Shown here: piece by piece, positions 37,584 through 46,993 of the stretch | How the letters are laid out: the number at the start of each line of letters is the position of its first letter | How positions within the stretch are numbered: position 1 is the stretch's first letter | NCBI GenBank assembly: GCA_003963245.1 | Contig: RXJX01000014.1 | Location: forward strand, 100,894 to 164,893 | From: Neisseriaceae bacterium | GTDB lineage: Bacteria > Pseudomonadota > Gammaproteobacteria > Burkholderiales > UBA11063 | DNA length: 64,000 bases | Direction: 5' to 3' | Notes under the pieces: model-generated | What the model was told of the DNA's origin: nothing | What the model saw: only the letters and a program-made list of their open reading frames with translations | The model's database searches: none | Translations under genes and position numbers: made by a program

Positions 37584-38507
37584 TTAAGCAGTAAAAGGAT
37601 TCATTTTATTATGCAATGATTCATTAAATACCTTGATAATAAATTCGGCAAAGGTTTGTTCAAGCTTACTCGTAATTCCAGCCTTACGAACCAAAAAGCA
37701 TGGGATTTCAAAAAAGCTGTAGTCTGGCAATATTTCAACTAATTCTCCGCGGGCTACTTCGTTGGTAACAACAGCATCCCAAGCTCCAGTGATAAACTCA
37801 CCGTGTTTAGCAACAATTGCGGCATGTGAGGTGGTATCCATATATAGCCTGCTGGTATATGATACTATTTTCTGTTCGCCAGTTTTTAGGTTTTCAGCAT
37901 TATAGTTATTATTTTCCTCACCAGCAAAACCCAGTGAGCCAATGCAGCGGTGAGTTAATAACTCATCTAGATTGGTAGGTACACCATATTTTTTTATATA
38001 TTCTGGGCTTGCATATGGTTTGAACTTGAATTTACTAAGAATGGTTACTGTATGAGTTGCCGATTCTGGCAAGGATGAACTAATCGCAATATCATAATGT
38101 TGTTTTACTAAATGAATCGCTTGAGTTGTAAATGTTACATGTAACCTAGCCCGAGGATGTTCATTTAAGAAGTCCTGAAGTTTTGGTAAGATAATATCCC
38201 TTGCCCCTTCGGTAGTCAAAGCTAAACGTATAGTTCCTTGGAGCTCGTCTTGTAATTCTTCACAAACTAGATTCCATGATGACCCTAGGTTAATTGCAGG
38301 CTTTTTAAATTGTTCATAAAGCATTTGCCCGTCATGTGTAACTTCAAGATGGCGTTGGTTGCGGTTAAGTAGTGTAACACCTAAATTTTCTTCAAGGCTT
38401 TGGATTCGACGGCTAACTGTCGCCTGACTGGAATTTAGTAATTTTGCTAATTGGCTAAAACTACCAACTTCAACTAGTTTGATAAAAAGAACGATATCAT
38501 CAAACAT
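37584..38507 (-). CDS. LysR-family transcriptional regulator
   Basis: 307 aa. N-terminal winged helix: FIKLVEVGSFSQLAKLLNSS with QATVSRRIQSLEENLGVTLL (about 29-48). The effector domain (about 90-295) is of the LysR substrate-binding type, with TVTILSKFKFKPYASPEYIK typical of the DmlR-like group. It starts 2 bp before the end of the upstream LysR gene region and is clearly its relative. It lies before the secreted protein gene at 34941-37385, with a palindrome in between. Confidence 0.9.
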   Translation of the reverse strand: MFDDIVLFIKLVEVGSFSQLAKLLNSSQATVSRRIQSLEENLGVTLLNRNQRHLEVTHDGQMLYEQFKKPAINLGSSWNLVCEELQDELQGTIRLALTTEGARDIILPKLQDFLNEHPRARLHVTFTTQAIHLVKQHYDIAISSSLPESATHTVTILSKFKFKPYASPEYIKKYGVPTNLDELLTHRCIGSLGFAGEENNNYNAENLKTGEQKIVSYTSRLYMDTTSHAAIVAKHGEFITGAWDAVVTNEVARGELVEILPDYSFFEIPCFLVRKAGITSKLEQTFAEFIIKVFNESLHNKMNPFTA

Positions 38508-38509
38508 AT

Positions 38510-39397
38510 TTATACTCCCAAACTTTTGAAAATAAAATCGGTAAACAGATTTTCAAGCTTTGATGGAGTATTATTATGTCGAATAAAGTAGCATGACATT
38601 TCACCAAATAGATAATCTTCAAGTACTGGGATTAGAGAACCATTTTCAAGTTCAGTTTTCATTATTTCATCCCAACCACCAATAATGAAATTGCCTGTTT
38701 TGGCAAGCTGGATTCCATGTATCAGATTATTTATATAAACTGATGCTTGATGATTAATTATCGTTTCTTTGCCAGTTTTTATATTCGTGAGAGGATAGCT
38801 TACTCGTAAATGACCATCTAAACTCATAAAGCCAATAACATTATGATTAGATAAGTCTTCTGGCTTCTTTAATTTTCCATGAGCTTTAATGTATTCTGGC
38901 GTGGTATAAAGTTTGAACTGAAATTTCTTGAGTAGCTTAACTTTACTACTTTGTGAGGTTGGTAAAATAGTACTGATCGCAACATTATAGTCATCTCGCA
39001 TTAGATCAATTGGATTACTAGTATAAGAAACAATTAACTGAACTTGTGGATATGTCTGATTAAATTTACTCAATAACGGCGTTATCAACTCATAGGACAA
39101 TGCGGCCGGAATGGCAATCTTTAGAGTTCCTTTGATAACATCCTTATTTTCTTTGAAATCGCTAACTGCGGTATTGAAATCCTTTACTGATTCAACCATT
39201 TTTTCATATACCAGTCTACCGCGCTCCGTTAATTCAAAGGTACGACTATTTCTTTTTATTAAGTTAACACCCAATTCCTGTTCAAGATTTTGCAATCTTC
39301 TGGTTATGGTTGCCTGACTCGTTTTAAGCATAGTCGCTGCTTTACTATAATTTGCAACTTCGGCTACTTTAATGAAAATATTTAGATCATCATACAT
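38510..39397 (-). CDS. LysR-family transcriptional regulator
   Basis: 295 aa from ATG 39397 (TGGA upstream); a start nine codons earlier at 39424 is possible. HTH: FIKVAEVANYSKAATMLKTS with QATITRRLQNLEQELGVNLI. The effector domain has KVKLLKKFQFKLYTTPEYIK, parallel to the downstream paralog, so the pair looks like a tandem duplication that has diverged. Same strand, 2-bp gap between the genes; they are co-transcribed. Confidence 0.9.
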   Translation of the reverse strand: MYDDLNIFIKVAEVANYSKAATMLKTSQATITRRLQNLEQELGVNLIKRNSRTFELTERGRLVYEKMVESVKDFNTAVSDFKENKDVIKGTLKIAIPAALSYELITPLLSKFNQTYPQVQLIVSYTSNPIDLMRDDYNVAISTILPTSQSSKVKLLKKFQFKLYTTPEYIKAHGKLKKPEDLSNHNVIGFMSLDGHLRVSYPLTNIKTGKETIINHQASVYINNLIHGIQLAKTGNFIIGGWDEIMKTELENGSLIPVLEDYLFGEMSCYFIRHNNTPSKLENLFTDFIFKSLGV

Positions 39398-39535
39398 GAT
39401 TATCCATTCGTATTTAGATTTCAAGATTAGTTTGATGGATTATATCATTTTGATAATACAAATTTCATAATATAGTTGATGGCAAACACTTGGAATATCT
39501 ATGTAGCTAATTATTAACTGATTTACTTAATTATC

Positions 39536-40312
39536 TTACGTAACGTCAATAAGCAAATCTTTCAATACCCCTGCCACGTCATAAGGGCTTGCAAGCGCAT
39601 AGTCTGCGGCTACATCAGGTAACAAATCACCAACCTTAATTTTGACTATCTGGCTTAATTCAGGATGCTTAAGCACTGGCAAATCATTGAAATCATTAAA
39701 AATAAAAGCAGTTTCTGCTGGAGATACTCCAAGCATAGCTAAAACATCCACCACTGCAGAACCCTTATGTACTCCTGCAGTTGTGACATCAATATAGGTA
39801 TCATTTTGCGTCCAATTCACTCCCGGTAGATCGATATTTCGCTTAACTCGCACCGAGAGTTTTGCTGGCTTAATTTCATCAAACCATGCGACAAATTCGC
39901 TCAGATTATCTGTAGTTCTTAGAACCATAATCTGTTCTTGCCAGTACTCAAGATTATTTGAGTACATAAACCCACCACCTTCATCCACCGAGTAGAATAA
40001 ATAATGCAAAGCATCTAAATCAACAACTTTAAGAAAATGTTCAATTTCATGAGCTTGCAAATGGCTCACCTGTAAACAATCGCCGCTTAAATTCACAACT
40101 CGTGCCCCGCCTTCAATAATTTGCGGTACCTCAGGATTTAATAATTCTACCATCGGACTTTTTAAGACATTATACAAGCTGCGACCAGTCGCCATTACCC
40201 AATGAATGTGTTGGTTTTGTTGAATTAATTTACCCAAATCATCTGGTAAAATATTGGGACTAACGATAGTCGAGCCATCTTTGTCCATTATTACTGCTTT
40301 AATTATACCCAT
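39536..40312 (-). CDS. HAD-superfamily phosphatase, Cof-like
   Basis: 258 aa. Motif I is MDKDGST (nucleophile Asp about residue 9, with Ser where Thr is common). Motif II is MATGRSL (about 40-46). A cap domain follows, and motif III/IV is FIFNDFNDLPVL (about 204-215) after a Lys (VHKGSAV). Typical for small sugar-phosphate or cofactor phosphatases. Substrate unknown. It stands alone between the LysR pair and nsrR. Confidence 0.82.
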   Translation of the reverse strand: MGIIKAVIMDKDGSTIVSPNILPDDLGKLIQQNQHIHWVMATGRSLYNVLKSPMVELLNPEVPQIIEGGARVVNLSGDCLQVSHLQAHEIEHFLKVVDLDALHYLFYSVDEGGGFMYSNNLEYWQEQIMVLRTTDNLSEFVAWFDEIKPAKLSVRVKRNIDLPGVNWTQNDTYIDVTTAGVHKGSAVVDVLAMLGVSPAETAFIFNDFNDLPVLKHPELSQIVKIKVGDLLPDVAADYALASPYDVAGVLKDLLIDVT

Positions 40313-40406
40313 TTATGAAAATTACCTCTTTGTAGTTATGATCTCTAATTCTTAGAGCGCTTTTACACAAAAAACCAAGCACTTCAAATATATAAACTTA
40401 GTCAAA

Positions 40407-40856
40407 TTACTTTGCTGAATGCGAATCAAACATGAACATTATCTTGTGCAGAGCTAGTTCATTAGTTGGCAACATGTCGCTCAGTTTATACTTACCTAGC
40501 GTCGCGACAAAATTATTACTTGCTTCATCAAGCACAGATTTTAGACGACACATACCTGTCAACGGACAAACCAAATGCTCACATTGTACAACCTCAAAAG
40601 TTGGTTCAAAGGCAGCAATAATCTGGTCTAAGGTTATATCAAGGGTTTCAGGATTAATCTTCATACCACCGTTGACACCACGGTAAGTTATGATAAATTT
40701 TAGTCTGGCTAATTTGCTAATGATTTTAATAAGATGGTTGCGAAGGATGTGAAATTTGCTGACGATTTCGTCAATATTAACTAGACGAGTTTCACCAACG
40801 AAAGCCAGATAGAGCAAAACGCGGAGCGCATAGTCAGTTTGTTTATTTAACTGCAT
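40407..40856 (-). CDS. nsrR: Rrf2-family regulator, NsrR-like
   Basis: 149 aa. The N-terminus MQLNKQTDYALRVLLYLAFV is the NsrR hallmark. A winged helix is followed by the iron-sulfur loop CEHLVCPLTGMC (about 92-103), with three cysteines in the C-x4-C-x5-C spacing of NsrR. NsrR binds an iron-sulfur cluster and represses nitric-oxide detoxification genes until NO destroys the cluster. No target (hmp, norB, nirK) lies in the window. IscR, which has a different Cys spacing, is less likely. Confidence 0.88.
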   Translation of the reverse strand: MQLNKQTDYALRVLLYLAFVGETRLVNIDEIVSKFHILRNHLIKIISKLARLKFIITYRGVNGGMKINPETLDITLDQIIAAFEPTFEVVQCEHLVCPLTGMCRLKSVLDEASNNFVATLGKYKLSDMLPTNELALHKIMFMFDSHSAK

Positions 40857-40903
40857 TCCAAGTTTCTTTGTCTAAACATCTGGCATTCGTTGATTTTGAA
40901 CAC

Positions 40904-41536
40904 TTACTGAATTTCAGGCTCAGATTTAGGCAACCCCAAAAAATCGCTCAAATCATCAATAGCCTGTTGGAAATTAATCACTTTAATGCCATGAATACCT
41001 AATGATTTAGCCACTGCAACATTAATCTTATTGTCATCTAGAAAAATACAATCAGCTGCAACCAGAGAATGTTTGTCTAATAAAAATTGATAAATTTCAG
41101 GATCTGGTTTGGCTAATTTGATATGTGATGAGATAATGATGTCATCAAAAAGATGCCAAAATTTATGTTCTTCAAATAGCGATTGAAAAATTGAGCTTGG
41201 CATATTACTTAAAGCGTAAACACGATACCCTAATTCTTTTAACTGCTCAATCAAAGCAACCATTTCAGGAATCGGACGCAAAGCAATAGCAACATTTTGC
41301 AGCAAAGCCTCAATAGCGGTAATTGAACAATCAACGTTTAACGCCATTTGTTCTTTTAATTCTTTGGTTGACAGCAATCCTTGATCATAAGCCTGCCACT
41401 CGCGTGAGAGAAAGGTCTTTGCCATCATAGCTTCCATATTTGAAACGCTAAATACACTGCGTAAAATATGCTCTGGTTGCCACTCTAAGACCACATTACC
41501 AATATCAAAAATTACATTCTTCACTGCTTGCGTCAT
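40904..41536 (-). CDS. HAD-superfamily hydrolase, YihX-like
   Basis: 210 aa. Motif I is VIFDIGNVVLEW (about 8-19). Motif II lies in ALSNMPSSIF (about 111-120). Lys in KLAKPDPEIY (about 142-151) and motif IV IFLDDNKINV (about 167-176) complete the set. Similar to YihX (alpha-D-glucose-1-phosphate phosphatase) and epoxide-hydrolase-like HADs. Substrate not determined. It follows parB by about 60 bp. Confidence 0.83.
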   Translation of the reverse strand: MTQAVKNVIFDIGNVVLEWQPEHILRSVFSVSNMEAMMAKTFLSREWQAYDQGLLSTKELKEQMALNVDCSITAIEALLQNVAIALRPIPEMVALIEQLKELGYRVYALSNMPSSIFQSLFEEHKFWHLFDDIIISSHIKLAKPDPEIYQFLLDKHSLVAADCIFLDDNKINVAVAKSLGIHGIKVINFQQAIDDLSDFLGLPKSEPEIQ

Positions 41537-41594
41537 TTTGCATACTCCTAATTAGTTTACATTTACAACTCTACCTAATCCAACAGAATAAATT

Positions 41595-42491
41595 TTAGCG
41601 CAGACGCTCCAAAAAACCTTCCAATTCATCGACTGAACTATAATTGATTGTAATTTTACCATGTCCACCGCGATTATGTTTAATCCCGACAATCATCCCT
41701 ATTTTATCCGCAATACTTTCTTCCAAACGTGAAATATCGGGATCTTTGCGCACTACTTTAATATTGTCTGCACCATATTTTAATTCGTGTAAAATTTTGG
41801 CAACTTTATTTTCTACTTCTGCAGTGGTAAGTTTCTTAGCAATAATCTCTTCTGCTAATAATAACTGGTTTTCTTCTGAAAGAGGCAATAATGCCCGTGC
41901 ATGCCCCATATCAAGCTTGCGCTCCAAGAGCATGTCTAATATTTGTGTTGTTAAATTTAATAACCGCAAAGTATTGGAAATATTACTTCTTGACTTACCT
42001 GTTACTTGAGCCAAAGCCTCATGAGTTAAGCCAAACTCATCAATCAATCGACGATAACCTTGAGCTTCCTCGACAACATTCAAATCTTTACGCTGAATAT
42101 TCTCAATTAATGAAACAGCCAGAGCTTCTTCATCGCTAAATTCGCGGATAATTGCCGGAATGCTCTCAAGCCCTGCAATTTGCGATGCGCGGAAACGTCG
42201 CTCTCCGGCAATCAACTCATAGCGCTCTGGCGCAATTTTTCGTAAAACAACAGGCTGAATTACGCCATTATGACGGATCGAATCCGCAAGTTCCTGTAGC
42301 TCTAGCTCATCAAAAACTCTCCGCGGCTGGTACTTACCTGCTTGAATCTTAGTTAATGAAATATCACTAAGTTGATTTAATAATTCTGCAACATCACCAG
42401 AATTTTTCTCTTGTTTATTCGACTCCAAATTAATTTTTGATGCCGATAATAATGCATCTAAGCCCTTACCCAAGCCCGTTAATTTTGCCAT
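41595..42491 (-). CDS. parB: Chromosome-partition protein ParB
   Basis: 298 aa from ATG 42491 (MAKLTGLGKGLDALL, the standard start of ParB); an upstream TTG or ATG at 42518 would add nine. ParB/Srx domain: IQAGKYQPRRVFDE, then the CTP-binding box GERRFRASQI (about 95-104). HTH ALAQVTGKSRSNISNTLRLL (about 158-177) binds parS. C-terminal dimerisation part KHNRGGHGKITINYSSVDEL. Spreads from parS for origin segregation. No parS consensus was seen in this window. Confidence 0.93.
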   Translation of the reverse strand: MAKLTGLGKGLDALLSASKINLESNKQEKNSGDVAELLNQLSDISLTKIQAGKYQPRRVFDELELQELADSIRHNGVIQPVVLRKIAPERYELIAGERRFRASQIAGLESIPAIIREFSDEEALAVSLIENIQRKDLNVVEEAQGYRRLIDEFGLTHEALAQVTGKSRSNISNTLRLLNLTTQILDMLLERKLDMGHARALLPLSEENQLLLAEEIIAKKLTTAEVENKVAKILHELKYGADNIKVVRKDPDISRLEESIADKIGMIVGIKHNRGGHGKITINYSSVDELEGFLERLR

Positions 42492-42523
42492 TTGTTCCAA
42501 CCACCATAAATAAAACATCTTAT

Positions 42524-42538
42524 CAACTGCTCACACTA
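42524..42538 (+). repeat. 15-bp copy of the right arm of the deaD-leader element
   Basis: CAACTGCTCACACTA matches exactly the reverse strand of 24297-24311. It sits between parA and parB. A second CAACTGC lies 23 bp further. It may be a fragment of a dispersed repeat, or a chance match. Confidence 0.35.
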
Positions 42539-42569
42539 GCGTACAACAACTGCGCAAGTAACTGTAATA

Positions 42570-43346
42570 TTAATCATTCATTTCACGTAAGCGCTTTATT
42601 AATTCACGCGCCATCCGGATATACGCCTGTGAACCAACTGCCTCAATATCCAGAGCAACTGCCGATGCACCATAACTTGGCGCTTCTGCTAACCTTACTG
42701 TTCGAGGAATTGAGACATAAAACACCTTATCATCAAAATACTCTACTAATTGTGCGGATACTTGCAATGCTAAATTATTACGTTTATCATACATAGTACG
42801 CAAAATCCCTAATAACTCAAGCTCAGGATTTAATTTTGCCTTCATCAGTTGAACCGTATTAAGCAAATCAGTCAATCCCTCCAATGCATAATATTCACAC
42901 TGAATTGGGACTAAAACATAATCTGCACTACTCAAAGCATTTAAGGTTAACAAGCTTAACGATGGCGGGCAATCAATTAAGATTAAATCATATTTATCTT
43001 TTACCTTTTGCAAGGCTTGCTTTAAACGAAACTCACGTTCCGCCAAATCAACTAATTCGATCTCTGCTCCAGCCAAATTACGATTGGATGGTAGTAAATC
43101 AAATTTACAACTCTCAGATTTTACAATAGCATCTTCCAGCGCAACATTATTAATCAAAACATCATAGACACTATGCTTTAAATTGTTTTTATCAACCCCG
43201 GCACCAGTAGTAGCATTAGCTTGTGGGTCTATATCAATTACCAAAACCTTCTTCCGACTTTGAACCAATGCTGTGGCTAAATTAACAACCGTGGTTGTTT
43301 TGCCAACTCCACCCTTCTGATTAACAATAACTATAATATTTTTCAT
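42570..43346 (-). CDS. parA: Chromosome-partition ATPase ParA (Soj)
   Basis: 258 aa. Deviant Walker A KGGVGKTTTVVNLATAL (about 11-27), Walker A' VLVIDIDPQANATTG (about 35-49), and Walker B ILIDCPPSLSLLTLNAL (about 120-136). A ParA-type ATPase that moves ParB-parS complexes. Its start overlaps the rsmG stop by 4 bp, and parB follows. The order rsmG-parA-parB is the classic chromosomal arrangement. Confidence 0.95.
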   Translation of the reverse strand: MKNIIVIVNQKGGVGKTTTVVNLATALVQSRKKVLVIDIDPQANATTGAGVDKNNLKHSVYDVLINNVALEDAIVKSESCKFDLLPSNRNLAGAEIELVDLAEREFRLKQALQKVKDKYDLILIDCPPSLSLLTLNALSSADYVLVPIQCEYYALEGLTDLLNTVQLMKAKLNPELELLGILRTMYDKRNNLALQVSAQLVEYFDDKVFYVSIPRTVRLAEAPSYGASAVALDIEAVGSQAYIRMARELIKRLREMND

Positions 43347-43969
43347 GCGCGTTTCATCTCTATCAAAAATCGTTTTGCATCCAAATATGGTACATTCAAC
43401 TCAATTTGGCGACAAGCAAAACCATTAATTTCTTTCATTTCGCTAAGTCCACGCTCCGCTTTCATTGCCATATAAAGTCCATCACCAGTAAGTAAGTGCT
43501 TTGTAAGCTGAACGAATAATGTTAAATCAGCAAAAGCCCGTGAAGTAATGATTGTAAATAATTCATCTGGCATATATGACTCAACACGCTTACAAACTAC
43601 GCTCAGATTAGTAAGATTCAACTCAATTTTTACTTGCTTTAAAAAAGCACTTTTTTTACTATTACTATCCAAAACTGTAATCTTAAATTCTGGCAACATA
43701 ATTGCTAAAATAATCCCTGGGACACCCATCCCACTACCAACGTCAAGGAGATGAGCATTAGACGGAATATGCTTTACAATACTCAAGCCATCAAGCAAAT
43801 GCTGAACAATCAACTCACGGGGATTAGTAATTGCCGTTAAACTATAAACTTTATTCCAACGCAGCAAAATGTCTTTGTATAACATCAGCTGATTTAACTG
43901 AGTTGCGCTAACAATCAAACCAAGCTCAGCAATCCCTTCGCTCAATAAGTCACTCACGTCCTTGCTCAT
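43343..43969 (-). CDS. rsmG: 16S rRNA (guanine527-N7)-methyltransferase
   Basis: 208 aa. RsmG/GidB class I methyltransferase: LLRWNKVYSLTAITNPRELI (about 32-51), HLLDVGSGMGVPGIILAIML (about 71-90), ITVLDSNSKKSAFLKQV (about 95-111), and TSRAFADL (about 135-142). Methylates G527 in 16S rRNA; loss gives low-level streptomycin resistance. Overlaps the upstream HAD gene and parA by 4 bp each. Confidence 0.94.
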   Translation of the reverse strand: MSKDVSDLLSEGIAELGLIVSATQLNQLMLYKDILLRWNKVYSLTAITNPRELIVQHLLDGLSIVKHIPSNAHLLDVGSGMGVPGIILAIMLPEFKITVLDSNSKKSAFLKQVKIELNLTNLSVVCKRVESYMPDELFTIITSRAFADLTLFVQLTKHLLTGDGLYMAMKAERGLSEMKEINGFACRQIELNVPYLDAKRFLIEMKRA

Positions 43970-44607
43970 GGGTGACGAGTCCAGCGTTCAACACTATCGC
44001 CACTCACATAGAAGGGTTCATTAGAATAGGCAAATAACTGATAATCGCCTGCAGAATTACCGTAGGCATAACTATAACTAAACGATAAATGATTCTCGGC
44101 AAGAAATTGTTTTATCCTAGTTACTTTTTCCCGACCATAACAATTACGGGTTTGCAAACGTCCAGTTATACGGTTACGCTCATCAATATCAAGTTCAGTT
44201 GCAATTACATAATCTAATTTATGTAACCGAGCCCAATAACGCAGATAAACACCTAAATTAGCACTTACAAGGACTAAAGTATGACCGTGCTCGCGATGCC
44301 ATTCTAATTTAGAATATACCGCAGGCTTAAGATATTTATTTAAACGCGTGAGAGCAAAATTCTTGGCTTTTTGTTCAAGAACATAGCTTTTCATTCCCAC
44401 AATAACGCGTTGCAAAGTTAACTGTTTAGCTTGTTCATTATTAATAAGGCGCAAACCATAACGAATTACTATCGGTAATAAATAGGGAACACAGCACAAG
44501 AAACGCCAAATTCCGACAACATAGATCAAAAATGGAACTAGTGTATCCCGATCAGATAAAGTTCCATCAAAATCAAAATATGCGACAATTTGTCGTCCTT
44601 CTTGCAT
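43966..44607 (-). CDS. HAD-IB family phosphatase (SerB/PGP-like)
   Basis: 213 aa from ATG 44607, just 1 bp after the prfA stop; a start at 44655 inside prfA would add 16 residues. Motif I FDFDGTLSDRDTLVPF (about 9-24), motif II LVSANLG (about 113-119), motif IV AYGNSAGDYQLF (about 180-191). An inserted helical hydrophobic cap of 40 residues (FLCCVPYLLPIVIRY) suggests the group of small phosphoserine- or lysophosphatidic-type phosphatases. Substrate unresolved. Coupled with prfA and rsmG. Confidence 0.82.
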   Translation of the reverse strand: MQEGRQIVAYFDFDGTLSDRDTLVPFLIYVVGIWRFLCCVPYLLPIVIRYGLRLINNEQAKQLTLQRVIVGMKSYVLEQKAKNFALTRLNKYLKPAVYSKLEWHREHGHTLVLVSANLGVYLRYWARLHKLDYVIATELDIDERNRITGRLQTRNCYGREKVTRIKQFLAENHLSFSYSYAYGNSAGDYQLFAYSNEPFYVSGDSVERWTRHP

Positions 44608-44608
44608 C

Positions 44609-45688
44609 TTAACGATCTCCCATGCTTGCCAATAATTCAGCCTGATGCTCAGCAATCAATGCATTGGTTAATTCATCCAAATCACCATCCATTATATATT
44701 CAAGTTTATATAAAGTTAAATTGATCCGATGATCCGTCATTCGCCCTTGTGGAAAATTATAGGTTCTGATCCGCTCAGAGCGATCTCCCGAACCAACCAA
44801 ACTTTTACGCTGTGCTGACTCTTTAGCTTGCTGCTCACGAATTTGTGCATCTTTAATTCTGGTTGCCAGTAAGGAAAGCGCACGCGCCTTATTTTTATGT
44901 TGCGAACGATCATCCTGACATTCAACTACAATTCCAGTTGGCAAATGAGTTACCCGAATTGCCGAATCAGTCTTATTAATATGCTGTCCACCAGCACCTG
45001 ACGCACGGAAAGTATCAATTCTCAGTTCAGATGGATTAATTTCAACTTCAGCAACTTCATCAGCTTCGGGCATAATTGCAACCGTACAAGCCGAAGTATG
45101 TACTCGACCTTGTGACTCAGTAGCAGGAACCCGTTGTACTCGATGCGCACCAGATTCAAATTTGAGGTGAGAATAAACCCCGCTGCCAACGATTTTAGCT
45201 ACAATCTCTTTGTAGCCGCCAACATCAGACTCAGCAGAAGAAACTACCTCAACCTGCCAACCCATGCGCTCGGCGTAACGTGAATACATCCGGAATAAGT
45301 CACCTGAAAATAAAGCTGATTCATCACCACCAGTACCAGCACGAATTTCCAAATAAACGTTCTTGTCATCATTAACGTCTTTAGGCAGCAACAACTTCTG
45401 CAAATCGAGTTCAAGTTCTTCCATTTTAGTTTTTGCAGTCGCCAGTTCACTTTGCGCAAACTCTTTCATCTCGGGATCAGACAATAGCAACTCTGCCGTT
45501 TCTAAATCTTCAGCACATTTACTATATTCAGCAAATTTTTCCACTACTGGAGTTAGCTCCGCATACTCACGATTCAAACGGGTAAACTCATTCATATCAT
45601 TAGTTACTTCTGGTTGCGATAACAAACCGGATAACTCTTTCTGACGCTCACCCAATATCGTTAATTTATCAATAACACTTTGCTTCAT
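44609..45688 (-). CDS. prfA: Peptide chain release factor 1
   Basis: 359 aa. The stop-codon tripeptide region ([18 protein letters not shown], with PAT at 180s) marks RF1 rather than RF2 (SPF). The GGQ motif sits in [17 protein letters not shown] (about 228-244). [17 protein letters not shown] is typical of RF1. Recognises UAA/UAG and releases the peptide. It follows hemA by 9 bp, the conserved hemA-prfA pair. Confidence 0.97.
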   Translation of the reverse strand: MKQSVIDKLTILGERQKELSGLLSQPEVTNDMNEFTRLNREYAELTPVVEKFAEYSKCAEDLETAELLLSDPEMKEFAQSELATAKTKMEELELDLQKLLLPKDVNDDKNVYLEIRAGTGGDESALFSGDLFRMYSRYAERMGWQVEVVSSAESDVGGYKEIVAKIVGSGVYSHLKFESGAHRVQRVPATESQGRVHTSACTVAIMPEADEVAEVEINPSELRIDTFRASGAGGQHINKTDSAIRVTHLPTGIVVECQDDRSQHKNKARALSLLATRIKDAQIREQQAKESAQRKSLVGSGDRSERIRTYNFPQGRMTDHRINLTLYKLEYIMDGDLDELTNALIAEHQAELLASMGDR

Positions 45689-45697
45689 TAAATACCT

Positions 45698-46942
45698 CTA
45701 AACTTCCAAACCATATAAATGCTCAAGTAAATTAACCAGATCATCTTGCTGATGTCCGCTACTGGCACATATATTTACTGTTGGATTATGTAATAAACGA
45801 TTGGTCAACTGCACGGACAATTGCTTCAATACCTCACTTGGTGATTCACCATTTAATAATTGTTTTTCTGCAGCAGCTAAACTTTCTAATCGTATCAACT
45901 CCGCCTGCTCACGTAACTTACGAATTAGTGGTGCAAAACCTCGTTTACGCAACCAAGACTGGTAATCTTCTAATTTGGCAGCAATAATTCCTTCTGCTTC
46001 AATCGCAGCTAATTTGCGCTTTTCAAGCCCAACATCAACTAATTTGGCAATGTCATCAACGGTAAAAAGATGAATATTGGCATATTGCTTTAACTTACGT
46101 TCAACTAATAAAGGCATTGATAAATCAATAATTAGCTTAGCTTTATTTTGCTTAATATCTTGCTGCAGAATCATTTCGGTTACCAACGGAGAGTTACTCG
46201 CGCAGCAAATAACCACTGTAGCATAATCATTGATTACTTCAGCTAGGTTCATAAGAGAATCAACCGAAGCTCCAATTTTTGCCGCAACTAGACCAGCATT
46301 AGCAACACTACGATTAATGACTAACTTATCACCCAAATCCAAATACACAAAATGCGGAGCAATTTGCTGCATCATTTGCCCGGCGCCAATAAACAATACA
46401 TTACGATTAGGTAATTTGTCTAGATACGCCGATACATAATTGACAACGGCATGCCCCATTGAGATTGCAACATTGTTGATGGCAGTATGATTACGAACCT
46501 CTTTCTCAACAGCCAAAGCCATTTGAAACAAACCTGCCAAATTACTACCCAAAGCAGAATGTTCATGAGCAATATCCATAGCTGACTTAACCTGAGCCAC
46601 GATCTCAGTTTCACCCAATACCATCGACTCCAAGCCAGAGATAACTCTAAACAAATGATGAGCACATTCATGTCCCTGATAGACATAGCTATGCTGGCGT
46701 ATCGTTCGCGGGCAAACATTATGCATATCACATAATGCATTAATTACAAAGTTGATATCATTGGCAATACAGTATAGTTCTGTTCGGTTACATGTTGAAA
46801 GCAAAACGACTTCTTTAACAATTCCAGAATTGACTAATCGTTTTAAAACTAACGGAACTTCCTCACTGGCAAAAGCCAAGCGATCACGTAATTCAAAATC
46901 TGCAGTTTGATAATTCAAACCAAAAACTAAAGGTTGTAACAT
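45698..46942 (-). CDS. hemA: Glutamyl-tRNA reductase
   Basis: 414 aa. The catalytic Cys lies in LLSTCNRTELYCI (about 47-59). GLESMVLGETEIVAQVK (about 108-124) binds the glutamate moiety. The NADPH domain has VLFIGAGQMMQ (about 185-195). First step of the C5 pathway to tetrapyrroles, using Glu-tRNA. First gene of the run that includes prfA, HAD, rsmG and parAB. Confidence 0.96.
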   Translation of the reverse strand: MLQPLVFGLNYQTADFELRDRLAFASEEVPLVLKRLVNSGIVKEVVLLSTCNRTELYCIANDINFVINALCDMHNVCPRTIRQHSYVYQGHECAHHLFRVISGLESMVLGETEIVAQVKSAMDIAHEHSALGSNLAGLFQMALAVEKEVRNHTAINNVAISMGHAVVNYVSAYLDKLPNRNVLFIGAGQMMQQIAPHFVYLDLGDKLVINRSVANAGLVAAKIGASVDSLMNLAEVINDYATVVICCASNSPLVTEMILQQDIKQNKAKLIIDLSMPLLVERKLKQYANIHLFTVDDIAKLVDVGLEKRKLAAIEAEGIIAAKLEDYQSWLRKRGFAPLIRKLREQAELIRLESLAAAEKQLLNGESPSEVLKQLSVQLTNRLLHNPTVNICASSGHQQDDLVNLLEHLYGLEV

Positions 46943-46993
46943 AAAATTCTTATTTGTAAATTACTCCAACTAATGGAATAAGACTATTTCTAT

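Noticed and set aside
41595..43346. Replication origin or parS site near parAB
   Set aside because: No 16-bp parS consensus (TGTTTCACGTGAAACA) and no DnaA-box cluster or dnaA gene were seen; parAB alone does not prove oriC.
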